64,000 nucleotides of DNA from Deltaproteobacteria bacterium (GTDB taxonomy: Bacteria > Myxococcota_A > Polyangia > DRWM01 > JAAZOP01): NCBI GenBank assembly GCA_016218765.1, contig JACRCZ010000151.1, positions 1-64,000 of the forward strand, written 5' to 3'. The notes under the pieces were generated by a model that searched no databases, was not told the DNA's origin, and saw only the letters and a list, made by a program, of their open reading frames with translations. The translations under genes and the position numbers were made by a program. Shown here piece after piece: positions 32,492 to 41,951 of the stretch; positions within the stretch are counted from its first letter, which is position 1, and every line of letters starts with the position of its first letter.

Positions 32492-35400
32492 GGCGCCCTC
32501 CGTTCCTCACACGTGCAGCCCGTGGTCTTGGTCGTGCCCTTGGAGTCGCTGCACTCGCTCAGGGCGCCTGCGGCGGCCGGTCTCCCCCCCGGCTCCGGGC
32601 ACTCCTTCCCGTAGTCGCAGCGCAGACAGCGCCGCGCCTCCCGTTTCGCCGCAGCGGCGCCGAGCGTGCGCTCGACCTCGAAGAATCCCTGCGCGCGTTT
32701 CCCGGGATCGGCCTTCGGCGCCGGGCCGCGCTTGTCCTTGGCCGGAGGCGCTTCGGGATCGAACTTCGTGTCGAGAGCTCGCTTCGCACGCCACGGGAAA
32801 TTCACGACCGAGGCCGGGTTGAGGTAGCGCTCCATCGCTTCCGCCGCGCGGCGCCCCTGGCCGATGGCCTCGACGACGGTGGCCGGGCCGAGCACCGCGT
32901 CGCCGCCGGCGAAGATACCGTCCAGATCCGTCGACAGCGACCAGCGGTCCGCGACCACCGTGCCGTTCTTCCGCGCCGCAGGCCCCTCGGCGGGAAGCGT
33001 CGGGCGCTGGCCGACGGCGCGGAACAGGTGCCGGCAAGGCAGCTCGAAGAACTCACCCTCCGCCGGGACCGGCCGCCTCCGGCCGCTGGAGTCGAAGGGC
33101 CCGAGCTTCATGCGCTGCAGGCGCAGCGCGCGCGCGTGGCGCTTGCCGTCCTGTCCGTCGGTCAACACCTCCATCGGCGCCGCGAGGAACTCGAAGCGCA
33201 CGCCCTCTTCCTCGGCCTCGGCGATCTCCTCCGGCTGCGCCGGCATCTCGGCCTTCGTGCGCCGGTAGGCCACGGTGACGCTCGAAGCCCCGAGCCGCAG
33301 GGCGGTCCGGGCCGCGTCGATGGCCGTGTTGCCGCCGCCGATGACGACGGCGTCCCCGGACAGGCGGGCGATCTTCTCTTCCGCCGCCCGTCGCAGGAAA
33401 TCGATGCCCGAGCGTACGCCGGCGGAATCCTCGCTCGGAATGCGCAGGGCGAGATCGTCCCAGGCGCCCAGCGACAGGAACACGGCGTCGTGCTTCTTGC
33501 GGAGGCCGGCGACCGTGTGCGTTCCGCCGAGCTTCCATCCCGTGCGGATCGTGACGCCCAGCCGCTCGATGCGCCGGACGTCGCGCGCCAGCTCCTTGCG
33601 GACGAGGCGGTAGGAGGGGATGCCCCAGCGCATCATGCCGCCGGGCTCCTTGGTGGCTTCGTAGACGGTGACCTCGTGTCCCAGGCGGCGCAGGAAGAAG
33701 GCGGCGGTGAGGCCGGCCGGGCCGGCGCCGACGATCCCGACGCTCTTGCGCTCGGCCGCCGGACGGTCGAGGGGGACGAGCCTCGGCTCGAGGCCCTGGT
33801 CGGCCATGAAGCGCTTGACGGCGCGGATCGACACCGGCTGGCCGTCCAGCGTCGTGCGGCGACACCGGGTCTCGCAGAACGCAGGGCAGACGCGCCCGCA
33901 AACGGACGGGAACGGGTTGCGGTCGAGGTGTACCGCCAGCGCCTCGGCCGTCCGTCCCTCCGCGACGAGCGAGACGTAGGCCGGGACGTCGACCTCGGCG
34001 GGGCAGCGGTTGACGCAGGGCGCCAGCGTGAGGTCGGCGCAGACGCCGGCCGAGCAGCGCCGATCGCGGACGTGCTCGAGATACTCGTCCTCGAAGTAGT
34101 GCAGCGTGGTGAGCACCGGGTTCGGGGCCGTCTGCCCCAGCCCGCATAGCGAGCCCTTGCGCACGGCGTTGCCGAGGTCCCGGAGCAGGGCGATGTCCTG
34201 TTCGGAGCCGCGACCGGCGCAAAGCTCCTCCAGCGTCAGGCGGAGCTGGCGCGTGCCCAGTCGGCAGGGCACGCACTTGCCGCACGACTCGCTCTCGGTG
34301 AACTGCAGGAAGTACCGGGCGACGTCGACCGCGCAGGTTTCCTCGTCCATCACCACCAGGCCGCCGGAGCCCATGATCGAGCCGGCCTCGGCGAGGCGCT
34401 CGTAGTCCACCGGCAGGTCCATCCGTTCGGCCGGGATGCAGCCGCCGGAGGGGCCGCCGGTCTGCACGGCCTTGAGCTTGCGCCCGTGGAGGACGCCGCC
34501 GCCGATGTCGTACACGATTTCGCGCAACGTCATGCCCATCGGCACTTCGATCAGGCCGTTGTTGCGCACCTTGCCGACGAGGCTGAAGACCTTGGTCCCC
34601 TTGCTGCGCTCCGTGCCGATGGAGGCGTACCAATCGCCGCCGCGAACAAGGATCTCGGGCACGTTGACCCAGGTTTCCACGTTGTTGATGTTGGTCGGCC
34701 GGCCGAACAGGCCGCTCTGCGCGGGGAAAGGCGGTCGGGAGCGGGGCATGCCGCGCTTGCCCTCGATCGAGGCCATCAGCGCCGTTTCCTCGCCGCAGAC
34801 GAACGCACCCGCGCCCTGCTTGACGTGCAGATCGAAGGAGAAGTCGGTGCCGAGGATGCCGGAGCCCAGGAGCCCGGCTTCGCGCGCCGCCTCGACGGCG
34901 AGGGTCATGTGGCGCACGGCCAGAGGGTACTCGGCGCGGACGTAGATGTACCCCTCCATGGGGCCGCGCCCGCGACCGATGGCCAGGGCGCCGAGGATCA
35001 TGCCCTCCAGCACCCCGTGCGGATTGGCTTCCATGATCGAGCGGTCCATGAATGCGCCGGGATCGCCTTCGTCCCCGTTGCAGATCACGTACCGCACGCC
35101 GTGGCCCGGCGCCTCGCGGCAGAATTTCCACTTCGGCCCGGTCGGGAACCCGGCGCCGCCGCGGCCGCGGAGCCCGGAGCGCGTGATCTCGTCCAGGATC
35201 CGCTCGGGCTCCATCGCGATCGCCTTGGCCAGTCCGGCGTAGCCGCCCGCCGCGAGGTAGTCCTCGATCGACGTCGGATCGATCCGCCCGTTGTGCCGGA
35301 GGGCGATGCGCTGCTGGCGGGCGTAGAACGGGATCTCCGCGTGGTGCGCGATCCTCCGGCCGCTTTCCGGGTCGTCGTACTGCAGCCGCTGGGCCGGCGG

Positions 35401-35727
35401 CTCGCCGGCCAGGACCGCCCGGACGATCTCCTCGGCATCACGCCGGGCGTCCTGCTTGCCCACGCCCTGGCAGAAGAGGCCCTCCGGTTCGGTGATGACG
35501 ACCGGGCCGCGCTGGCAGAAGCCGTGGCATCCCGAAACCATGAGGTCGATGTCCGCCCCCGCCCTCCGCCGGCGGATGGCCTGGCGCATGGCGGCGATCA
35601 CGGCCTCGGCGCCGCTGGCGCGGCATCCGGTGCCGCCGCAGACGACGATGCGATGCGGCGCGGTTCGCCGCGCGCGCAGCCGACTCTGCACCTCGAGAAG
35701 CTGGGCCGGTGTCTGCAGATGGTCCAT
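32488..35727 (-). CDS. Fusion protein: NuoF/HydB-like FMN-NADH domain plus GltD/NfnB-like FAD oxidoreductase domain
   Basis: CGGTGCRASGAEAV...GCHGFCQRGP; SGLRGRGGAGFPTGPKWKFCRE; ESESCGKCVPCRLGTRQLRLTLEELCAGRG; then PCVNRCPAEVDVPAYVSLVAEGR...; SVGIVGAGPAGLTAAFFLRRLGHEVTVYEAT; in one 1079-aa frame. Confidence 0.92.
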   Translation of the reverse strand: MDHLQTPAQLLEVQSRLRARRTAPHRIVVCGGTGCRASGAEAVIAAMRQAIRRRRAGADIDLMVSGCHGFCQRGPVVITEPEGLFCQGVGKQDARRDAEEIVRAVLAGEPPAQRLQYDDPESGRRIAHHAEIPFYARQQRIALRHNGRIDPTSIEDYLAAGGYAGLAKAIAMEPERILDEITRSGLRGRGGAGFPTGPKWKFCREAPGHGVRYVICNGDEGDPGAFMDRSIMEANPHGVLEGMILGALAIGRGRGPMEGYIYVRAEYPLAVRHMTLAVEAAREAGLLGSGILGTDFSFDLHVKQGAGAFVCGEETALMASIEGKRGMPRSRPPFPAQSGLFGRPTNINNVETWVNVPEILVRGGDWYASIGTERSKGTKVFSLVGKVRNNGLIEVPMGMTLREIVYDIGGGVLHGRKLKAVQTGGPSGGCIPAERMDLPVDYERLAEAGSIMGSGGLVVMDEETCAVDVARYFLQFTESESCGKCVPCRLGTRQLRLTLEELCAGRGSEQDIALLRDLGNAVRKGSLCGLGQTAPNPVLTTLHYFEDEYLEHVRDRRCSAGVCADLTLAPCVNRCPAEVDVPAYVSLVAEGRTAEALAVHLDRNPFPSVCGRVCPAFCETRCRRTTLDGQPVSIRAVKRFMADQGLEPRLVPLDRPAAERKSVGIVGAGPAGLTAAFFLRRLGHEVTVYEATKEPGGMMRWGIPSYRLVRKELARDVRRIERLGVTIRTGWKLGGTHTVAGLRKKHDAVFLSLGAWDDLALRIPSEDSAGVRSGIDFLRRAAEEKIARLSGDAVVIGGGNTAIDAARTALRLGASSVTVAYRRTKAEMPAQPEEIAEAEEEGVRFEFLAAPMEVLTDGQDGKRHARALRLQRMKLGPFDSSGRRRPVPAEGEFFELPCRHLFRAVGQRPTLPAEGPAARKNGTVVADRWSLSTDLDGIFAGGDAVLGPATVVEAIGQGRRAAEAMERYLNPASVVNFPWRAKRALDTKFDPEAPPAKDKRGPAPKADPGKRAQGFFEVERTLGAAAAKREARRCLRCDYGKECPEPGGRPAAAGALSECSDSKGTTKTTGCTCEERRAP

Positions 35728-35736
35728 GGCGACTTC

Positions 35737-36297
35737 CTACTTCCGGCCGCGCGCCGCAGCGCCGCCGCGCGCGGGTTTGCGCGCTCCTCGCGCACCGCCT
35801 TCCCTGCTCGCGGAAGCGATCAGGGACTTCGCCTTCTGCGCCGAGAGCTGCCCGTGCACGCGACCGTCGATGGAGATGACGGGCGCCAGGGCGCACGATC
35901 CGAAGCAGGCCACCGTCTCCAGCGTGAACATGCCGTCCGCCGAGGTCTCCTGCGGCCGAACCCGCAGCGTGCCCTGCAAGTCGTCGAGGAGCTTGCCGCT
36001 GCCGCGCACGTGGCAGGCGGTGCCGCGGCAGACCGTCACATTGTGCCGGCCCGGCGCCTTGAAGCGGAACTGCGCGTAGAACGTCGCGATGCCCTGGACG
36101 ATCGCCGAAGGCAGGCGCAGCGCGCGCGCGATGCCGTCCATCGCCTCGCGCGGAACGTAGCCGAATTCCTCCTGCGCCGCCTGCAGCAGCGGGATCACCG
36201 CCTCGCGGCCCCGCCCCGCGCCCCCGCCGGACCGGAACACGGACGTGTCGAGCCACGCTCGTACGCGCTCCACAGTCGCCTCCCGACTCGTTGGCAT
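35737..36297 (-). CDS. NuoE/HoxE-like thioredoxin-fold [2Fe-2S] subunit
   Basis: LLQAAQEEFGYVPREAMDGIARALRLPSAIVQGIATFYAQFRFKAPGRHNVTVCRGTACHVRGSGKLLDDL...TLETVACFGSCALAPVISIDG. Confidence 0.92.
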   Translation of the reverse strand: MPTSREATVERVRAWLDTSVFRSGGGAGRGREAVIPLLQAAQEEFGYVPREAMDGIARALRLPSAIVQGIATFYAQFRFKAPGRHNVTVCRGTACHVRGSGKLLDDLQGTLRVRPQETSADGMFTLETVACFGSCALAPVISIDGRVHGQLSAQKAKSLIASASREGGARGARKPARGGAAARGRK

Positions 36298-36396
36298 ACT
36301 CCGCCTCCCCTGCGACCCGCCCCGCTGGACGAACCCCCTCCGACCGCAGTGCGCCGTTTGTACTCCTGCGTGGGACGGACGACAAGGGGAGGGAGG

Positions 36397-36552
36397 GTGG
36401 GAAGTCCTGGTACTTGGTGGGTCGTCCGGGACGAGTTTCGGGCGAGAGGGGGGAAGTTCTTGGTACTTGGTGGGTCGTCCGGGACGAGTTTCGGGCGAGG
36501 GTGGGAAGCTGTTGGAACTTGGTTGGTCGTCCGGGTTGAGTGGTTGGTCCGG
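36397..36552. repeat. Three tandem copies of a ~52-bp unit containing ttggtNggtcgtccggg
   Basis: gtgggaagtcctggtacttggtgggtcgtccgggacgagtttcgggcgaga... repeated with substitutions; gtgggaag at 36397 and 36501 are 104 bp apart. Confidence 0.85.
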
Positions 36553-36571
36553 AGGCGCGGCGGCGAGCTGA

Positions 36572-38383
36572 TCAGCGCCCTCCGACCCCCGAGGGAGGCG
36601 GGGGCACGGACCCGCGGGGCGGCGGGGACCCGGCGGGAAGCACGACGTGGAACGCGCTGCCGCCGCCCGGCGCCTCGTCGACCCAGATCGCGCCGCCGTG
36701 GGCCAGCACCGCGGCCCGGCAGAACGCCAGGCCCAACCCCGTCGAATAGCGGCGACCCACCCGGCGCGATTCGACCACCGCGAACTTCTCGAAGATCCGC
36801 TCGCGCTCCTCCACCGGAATCCCCGGCCCCGTGTCGCGCACGACGAAGGACAACCCCTGGACGCCGCCGCCGGGACACAGCGCGAGCCGTCCCGGATCCG
36901 CGGGGCCCAGCTCGACCTGCACCCGCCCCCCCGGCGGCGTGAACTTGAGCGCGTTGGCCACCAGGTTCTCCAGCACCCGCGTCACCAGATCGACGTCGAG
37001 CTCGGCCGCCGGCAGGTTCTCCCCGATCGACGCGCCGAGCGCGATCTGCCGCGCGTCCGCCACGACCGACAGCCGCTCGACGACCGCCCGCACCGGATCG
37101 GCCGCGACACAGCGCTCCAGCCGCGGGCGAAGCTCCCCGGCCTCCAGCTTCTGCAGGTCGAGCAGCCCGCCGATGAGCAGCATCATCTCCTCGCAGCCGC
37201 TGCGCGCCTGCGTGAAGTAGCGCTCGATCGGCGAGGGCGGCATCGAAGGGCGTCCGTCAACCGCGGGAAGGGACTCGGGAGCGGGGACGTGGCGTCTCGT
37301 CCAGGCCGCCAGAAGCTCGACCGAAGAGCGCACGACGGTGAGCGGCGTGCGCAGGTCGTGGACCAGCATCCCCGTCAGATCCTCGCGCAGGCGCTCGATG
37401 CGGTCGCGGTTCCGCGCATTCTCGATCGCCTGCGACACGTGGTCGCCCAGGGCCTCCAGCAGCAGCCGGTCATGGTCGTCGAACTTGCCGATCTCGGTGC
37501 TCTCGGCGTCCAGGAAGCCGAACGGCCGGCCGCCGCTCAGGAGCGGCACGCACATCTCGCACTGGATGTGCGGCGCGGCGGGCGCGTAGTTGTCCCACTC
37601 GCGGACGTCGGGCACCAGCAGGCTCGTGCCCGTGCGCACCACCTCGCCCGTGATCCCGTGACCCAGCGGCAGCGCGTGGCCCGGGACGACCGCGAGCGGC
37701 ACGCGGGTGCTCACGGCACAGAGGGTCACCTCCTGGCGCGCGTCGTCGACCAGCCCGACCGCGACCATGTCGTAGCCGAGCTGCTCGCGGATGGCATCGA
37801 CGGCCCGCTGCAGCAGGTCGTCCAGGTGCACGCTGGACGTGAGGATGCGGCTGACGCGGTTGACCAGCGCGAGCTGGTTGGAGCGGTGCCGCTCCTCGCG
37901 GATGAGCCGCGCGTTCTGGATGGCCAGGGCGACCGGGGCCGCGACCGACTCCAGACGGGCGACCATTTCGGGAGGGAACCGCCCCGGCACGCGGCTCTCG
38001 ACGTCCAGCACCGCGATGACCTTCCCGCCCACCTTGAGCGGCACCGCCACCTCGGAGCGCACCCCCGGCAGCAGCTCGACGTAGTCCGGGCACGTGACGA
38101 CGTCGTCGACGACCTGCGGGGCCCCGGTGAGGGCGGCCGTGCCGACGATTCCGGTGGAGAGCGGCTGGTGCGGAGGGACGGGCAGCGTCGTGCCGTCGGT
38201 CATCGCCGCCCAGCCGCGGACCAGCTCGCGACGCCGCGAATCGATGAGGGCGATGCCCGCCATGCATGCCCCCGTCTCCGCCAGCAGCCGGCGCACGACC
38301 GCCTCGGCCACCGCATCGACGTCGCCGGAATGGCTGGCCAAGAGGCCGATCTCGAGGATGTCCTGCGCGAAGGGCTCGGTCAT
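36572..38383 (-). CDS. Sensor histidine kinase with two GAF domains (orphan)
   Basis: Two GAF-like segments; H-box LVHDLRTPLTVVRSSVELL; N-box VLENLVANALKFTPPGG; RDTGPGIPVEERERIFEKF; STGLGLAFCRAAVLAHGG. Confidence 0.9.
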   Translation of the reverse strand: MTEPFAQDILEIGLLASHSGDVDAVAEAVVRRLLAETGACMAGIALIDSRRRELVRGWAAMTDGTTLPVPPHQPLSTGIVGTAALTGAPQVVDDVVTCPDYVELLPGVRSEVAVPLKVGGKVIAVLDVESRVPGRFPPEMVARLESVAAPVALAIQNARLIREERHRSNQLALVNRVSRILTSSVHLDDLLQRAVDAIREQLGYDMVAVGLVDDARQEVTLCAVSTRVPLAVVPGHALPLGHGITGEVVRTGTSLLVPDVREWDNYAPAAPHIQCEMCVPLLSGGRPFGFLDAESTEIGKFDDHDRLLLEALGDHVSQAIENARNRDRIERLREDLTGMLVHDLRTPLTVVRSSVELLAAWTRRHVPAPESLPAVDGRPSMPPSPIERYFTQARSGCEEMMLLIGGLLDLQKLEAGELRPRLERCVAADPVRAVVERLSVVADARQIALGASIGENLPAAELDVDLVTRVLENLVANALKFTPPGGRVQVELGPADPGRLALCPGGGVQGLSFVVRDTGPGIPVEERERIFEKFAVVESRRVGRRYSTGLGLAFCRAAVLAHGGAIWVDEAPGGGSAFHVVLPAGSPPPRGSVPPPPSGVGGR

Positions 38384-38403
38384 CGGACGGAGAATACCAG
38401 AGA

Positions 38404-40323
38404 TCAGCCCTCCCGCTTCGTGAGATCCAGCTCGATGAGGTGCACCCCGTCCTCGAAGGAACGGTGGACCGGCACGCCGGCCTTCTCCAGGACCCGCAGC
38501 ATCGAAGGATTGCCGACCAGCACGTCGCCGACGAAGCGCCGGTAGCCCTGCGCCCGGGCGTGCTCGATGAGGATCCGCAGCATGAAGGACGCCAGACCGC
38601 GGCCCTGGTACTCGTCCGCGGTCACGAACGCGTACTCCGCCGCGTCGCCCCCGGCGCAGCGCAGGTACTGGCCGATCGCGATCATGCGCCGGCTCTCGGG
38701 ACTCGCGCCCAGGACCGCGATCAGGCTCATCGTGTCGCGGTAGTCGATGTTGACGAACTGCCGCACCGCCGACTCGTCCATCCGCCGCACGTCGTTGTGG
38801 AAGCGATGGTAGGCCGAGCGTTCGCTGAGACCGTAGAGGAACGTGCGCACCATCCGCTCGTCGCCCGGATGGGCCGGCCGGATGAAGACCGTCAGCCCGT
38901 CGCGCAGTGTCGCCACCTGCTCCAGGTGGCGCGGGTAGGCCGAGAGGTCGAGCGCCGGCAGCGACAGATCCGCGGGGAGGTGGCGGTTGCGCTGCGCCGC
39001 CTCGAACAGCTCCGGGCGGAAGCGCGGGTGCGCGATCGCGATGAGGGCGAGGGCGCGGTCGCGGATGGAGCGGCCGTGGACCAGCGCGGCCCCCCACTCG
39101 GTGACCACGTAGTGCACGTCGGAGCGGCCGGCGACGACGCCGGCGCCCGGGTCGAGGTACATGCGGATGTTGGAGGAGGCGCCGTCGGGCGAGGTGGAGG
39201 GGAGGGCGACGATGGGACGCCCGCCGCGCGAGGCGGCGGCGCCGCGCAGGAAGTCGTAGCGCGCGCCGAACCCGCCCCCGAAACGTGCGCCGGTGAACTC
39301 GTCGGCCACCTGCCCCGTGAGGTCGACCTGCTCGACGCGCGCCACCGCCACCATGCGCTCCTGCGCCGCGATGCGCGCCGGATCGCTCACCTCGTCCTCC
39401 CCGCGCAGCTCGAGCGCCAGGTTGCCGCGCACGAAATCGTACAGCCGCCGGGTCCCGACGCAGCGGCAGGCGACGGAGACGCCCCGGTCGACCGTCTTGT
39501 GGGCGTTGGTCACGATGCCGGCGAGCATCAGGTCCATCGCCGCCTCGGTGAACATCTCGCCGTGCCAGCCGAACTCGCCCCCGCCCCGCGCGAGGAGGCG
39601 CTCGGCAATCGCCGCCGCGACCCCGTTGTTCCCGAGGCGCAGCGTCGCCCGGTCCGGGATCAGCCGCTCGCAGTGCTCGGCAATCCGCCGCGAGACGTCG
39701 TCGATCGCCGGCGGCGACACCTCGTCCAGCGGATGATCGCCCTCGACAAAGGCGTGCACCCGCTCGACCGGCAGCAGCGTGCGGCCGTTCGTCCGCGGCA
39801 TCGCCGGGTTGATCTCCGCCAGCACGAAGCGCGCATGGTCCACCGCCGCCCGCGTCAGGCCGACCGAGATGCCGAGGTTGCAGGCGCCCGTGTCGTCGGG
39901 CGGCGCGACCTGGACGATGGCGACGTCGAGCGGCATGGCGGCGCTGGCGAACAGCGCCGGGACCTCGCTGCTGCGGACGGGCGTGTAGTCCGCTTGCCCG
40001 TCCGCGACCGCGTCGCGCAGATCGTCGCCGACGTGGAACGCGTGCTGGCGGAAGTGCCCCGAGGGTCGCCCCGGCTCCGGCGACGGCCACAGGCTGCGTC
40101 CCGCCAGGATCTCCACGTCCCACAACCGCTCGACCGTCCGCCGCAGCTCCTCGACCAGGAGCGCGTTGCGCCCGCAGCCGGGACTGACGAACACGCGGTC
40201 GCCGGAGCGCAGCACGCGCAGCGCGTCCGCCGCCGACATCCGGCGCGCCACGTACGTCTCCCGCCAGTCCGTCTCGGCCACCGCGAACCCCCGACCAACC
40301 TCGCGAACGAGCACGAGCCGCAT
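38404..40323 (-). CDS. Acetyl-CoA hydrolase/CoA-transferase family protein fused to C-terminal GNAT acetyltransferase
   Basis: GDRVFVSPGCGRNALLVEELRR...AEINPAMPRTNG...LTGQVADEFTG...HYVVTEWGAALVHGRSIRDRALALIAIAHPRFRPEL then GLTVFIRPAHPGDERMVRTFLYGLSERSAYHRF...EYQGRGLASFMLRILIEHARAQG. Confidence 0.88.
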   Translation of the reverse strand: MRLVLVREVGRGFAVAETDWRETYVARRMSAADALRVLRSGDRVFVSPGCGRNALLVEELRRTVERLWDVEILAGRSLWPSPEPGRPSGHFRQHAFHVGDDLRDAVADGQADYTPVRSSEVPALFASAAMPLDVAIVQVAPPDDTGACNLGISVGLTRAAVDHARFVLAEINPAMPRTNGRTLLPVERVHAFVEGDHPLDEVSPPAIDDVSRRIAEHCERLIPDRATLRLGNNGVAAAIAERLLARGGGEFGWHGEMFTEAAMDLMLAGIVTNAHKTVDRGVSVACRCVGTRRLYDFVRGNLALELRGEDEVSDPARIAAQERMVAVARVEQVDLTGQVADEFTGARFGGGFGARYDFLRGAAASRGGRPIVALPSTSPDGASSNIRMYLDPGAGVVAGRSDVHYVVTEWGAALVHGRSIRDRALALIAIAHPRFRPELFEAAQRNRHLPADLSLPALDLSAYPRHLEQVATLRDGLTVFIRPAHPGDERMVRTFLYGLSERSAYHRFHNDVRRMDESAVRQFVNIDYRDTMSLIAVLGASPESRRMIAIGQYLRCAGGDAAEYAFVTADEYQGRGLASFMLRILIEHARAQGYRRFVGDVLVGNPSMLRVLEKAGVPVHRSFEDGVHLIELDLTKREG

Positions 40324-40590
40324 TGTACCGGAGCGCGGGCCGGATGTCGCGGCAGCATCGCCGGGGGAAGCGAAACCGCCGATGGACACCGATGGATACC
40401 GATGGGGCAGGGCAGGTCGCCGGTGGGCCCGTGCCGCGCGACGCAGATCCCCGCCTCCCCACCTCTCCGGTCGGCCCGCCGTGCGCGAAGTCGAAGGGCC
40501 TCTCCACATCTCCCTGTCCGGATTCGCACTCGACGAACAGCCCGACGACCCCGTGGCGCAGGCCTCGTCGCTCCGACGCACCGGCCTCGC

Positions 40591-41004
40591 CTAGATGTAG
40601 AACATCGGTGCCGCGTCCGCGCCCCAGCGCCGGGCGGCGTCGGCCAGCGACACGGCCAGCTCCTCGCGCACCCGGCCCTCCAGGTGGGCGAACAGCCGTT
40701 CCGCGGCGTCGCCGCCGGAGCCGCCCTCCGGGACGACCACGGTCCTGCCGTCCACGGCCTGCAGCACGTCCAGCACCGTGATCGATTCCGGTGCGCGCGC
40801 GAGCCGGTATCCGCCGCGCTGCCCGCGCGCCGTGGCCACGATCCCCGCCGCCTTGAGGCGGTGCAGCAGCACCGGCAGGTACTGCGGCGGGATGCTCAGC
40901 CGCTGTGCGATCGATGCGCCGGGCAGCGGCTCCCCGGTCGACTGGTCGGCCAGGAGCAGGCAGGCCCGCAAGCCGTAGCGTGCGCCGGCGGAGAACAGCG
41001 CCAT
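40591..41004 (-). CDS. Rrf2-family transcriptional regulator
   Basis: [86 protein letters not shown]. Confidence 0.9.
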   Translation of the reverse strand: MALFSAGARYGLRACLLLADQSTGEPLPGASIAQRLSIPPQYLPVLLHRLKAAGIVATARGQRGGYRLARAPESITVLDVLQAVDGRTVVVPEGGSGGDAAERLFAHLEGRVREELAVSLADAARRWGADAAPMFYI

Positions 41005-41951
41005 CAGGCCTTCACCGGTTCCTGGAACAGCGCCGTCGAGAGGTACCGCTCGCCGAAGTCCGGCAGCACCACGACGATCGTCTTTCCTTCCGAGCCGGCG
41101 CGCCGCGCGACGCGCAGCGCGGCCCACACGGCCGCGCCGGAGGAGATCCCCGCGAGGATCCCCTCCTCGCGCGCCAGCCGCCGCGTGAGCTCCGTCGCGT
41201 CGCGATCGGTCACCCGGATCACCTCGTCGATCACGTCGCGATTGAGGACGCCCGGCACGAAGCCCGCGCCGATGCCCTGGATGATGTGGACGCCCGCGCG
41301 ACCGCCCGAGAGCACCGCCGAGGAGGACGGCTCGACCGCGATGCAGCGCAGCGACGGCTTGCGGGGCTTGAGCGCCTCGCCCACCCCGGTCAGCGTCCCG
41401 CCGGTGCCCACCCCGGCGACGAAGACGTCGATGCGACCCGCGGTGTCCTCCCAGAGCTCCTCCGCCGTCGTCCGCCGGTGGACCTCGACGTTCGCCGGGT
41501 TCTCGAACTGCTGCGGCACGAACGCGCCGGGGATGTCGCGCGCGATCTGCTGCGCCTTCTCCACGGCCCCCGCCATGCCCTTCTCGCGCGGCGTCAGCAC
41601 GATCTGCGCCCCGAACGCCGCCAGCATCTGCCGCCGCTCGACGCTCATCGACTCCGGCATCGTCAGGATCAGCGGGTAGCCCCGCCGCGCCGCGACGAAC
41701 GCCAGCCCGATGCCCGTGTTGCCCGAGGTCGGCTCGACGATGGTCCCGCCCGGGCGCAGCCGCCCGTCCCTTTCCGCCGCCTCGATCATCGCCAGCCCGA
41801 TGCGGTCCTTCACGCTCCGGCACGGGTTCCACGATTCGAGCTTCGCCAGCAGCTCGACGGGCAGGCCCTCCGCCAGCCGCGCCAGACGTACCAGAGGGGT
41901 GCGGCCGACCAGCTCCGTGATGTCGTCGGCGATCCGCGGACGCTCGCTCAT
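41004..41951 (-). CDS. cysK: Cysteine synthase A
   Basis: [16 protein letters not shown]...[20 protein letters not shown]...[33 protein letters not shown]...[16 protein letters not shown]. Confidence 0.94.
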   Translation of the reverse strand: MSERPRIADDITELVGRTPLVRLARLAEGLPVELLAKLESWNPCRSVKDRIGLAMIEAAERDGRLRPGGTIVEPTSGNTGIGLAFVAARRGYPLILTMPESMSVERRQMLAAFGAQIVLTPREKGMAGAVEKAQQIARDIPGAFVPQQFENPANVEVHRRTTAEELWEDTAGRIDVFVAGVGTGGTLTGVGEALKPRKPSLRCIAVEPSSSAVLSGGRAGVHIIQGIGAGFVPGVLNRDVIDEVIRVTDRDATELTRRLAREEGILAGISSGAAVWAALRVARRAGSEGKTIVVVLPDFGERYLSTALFQEPVKA

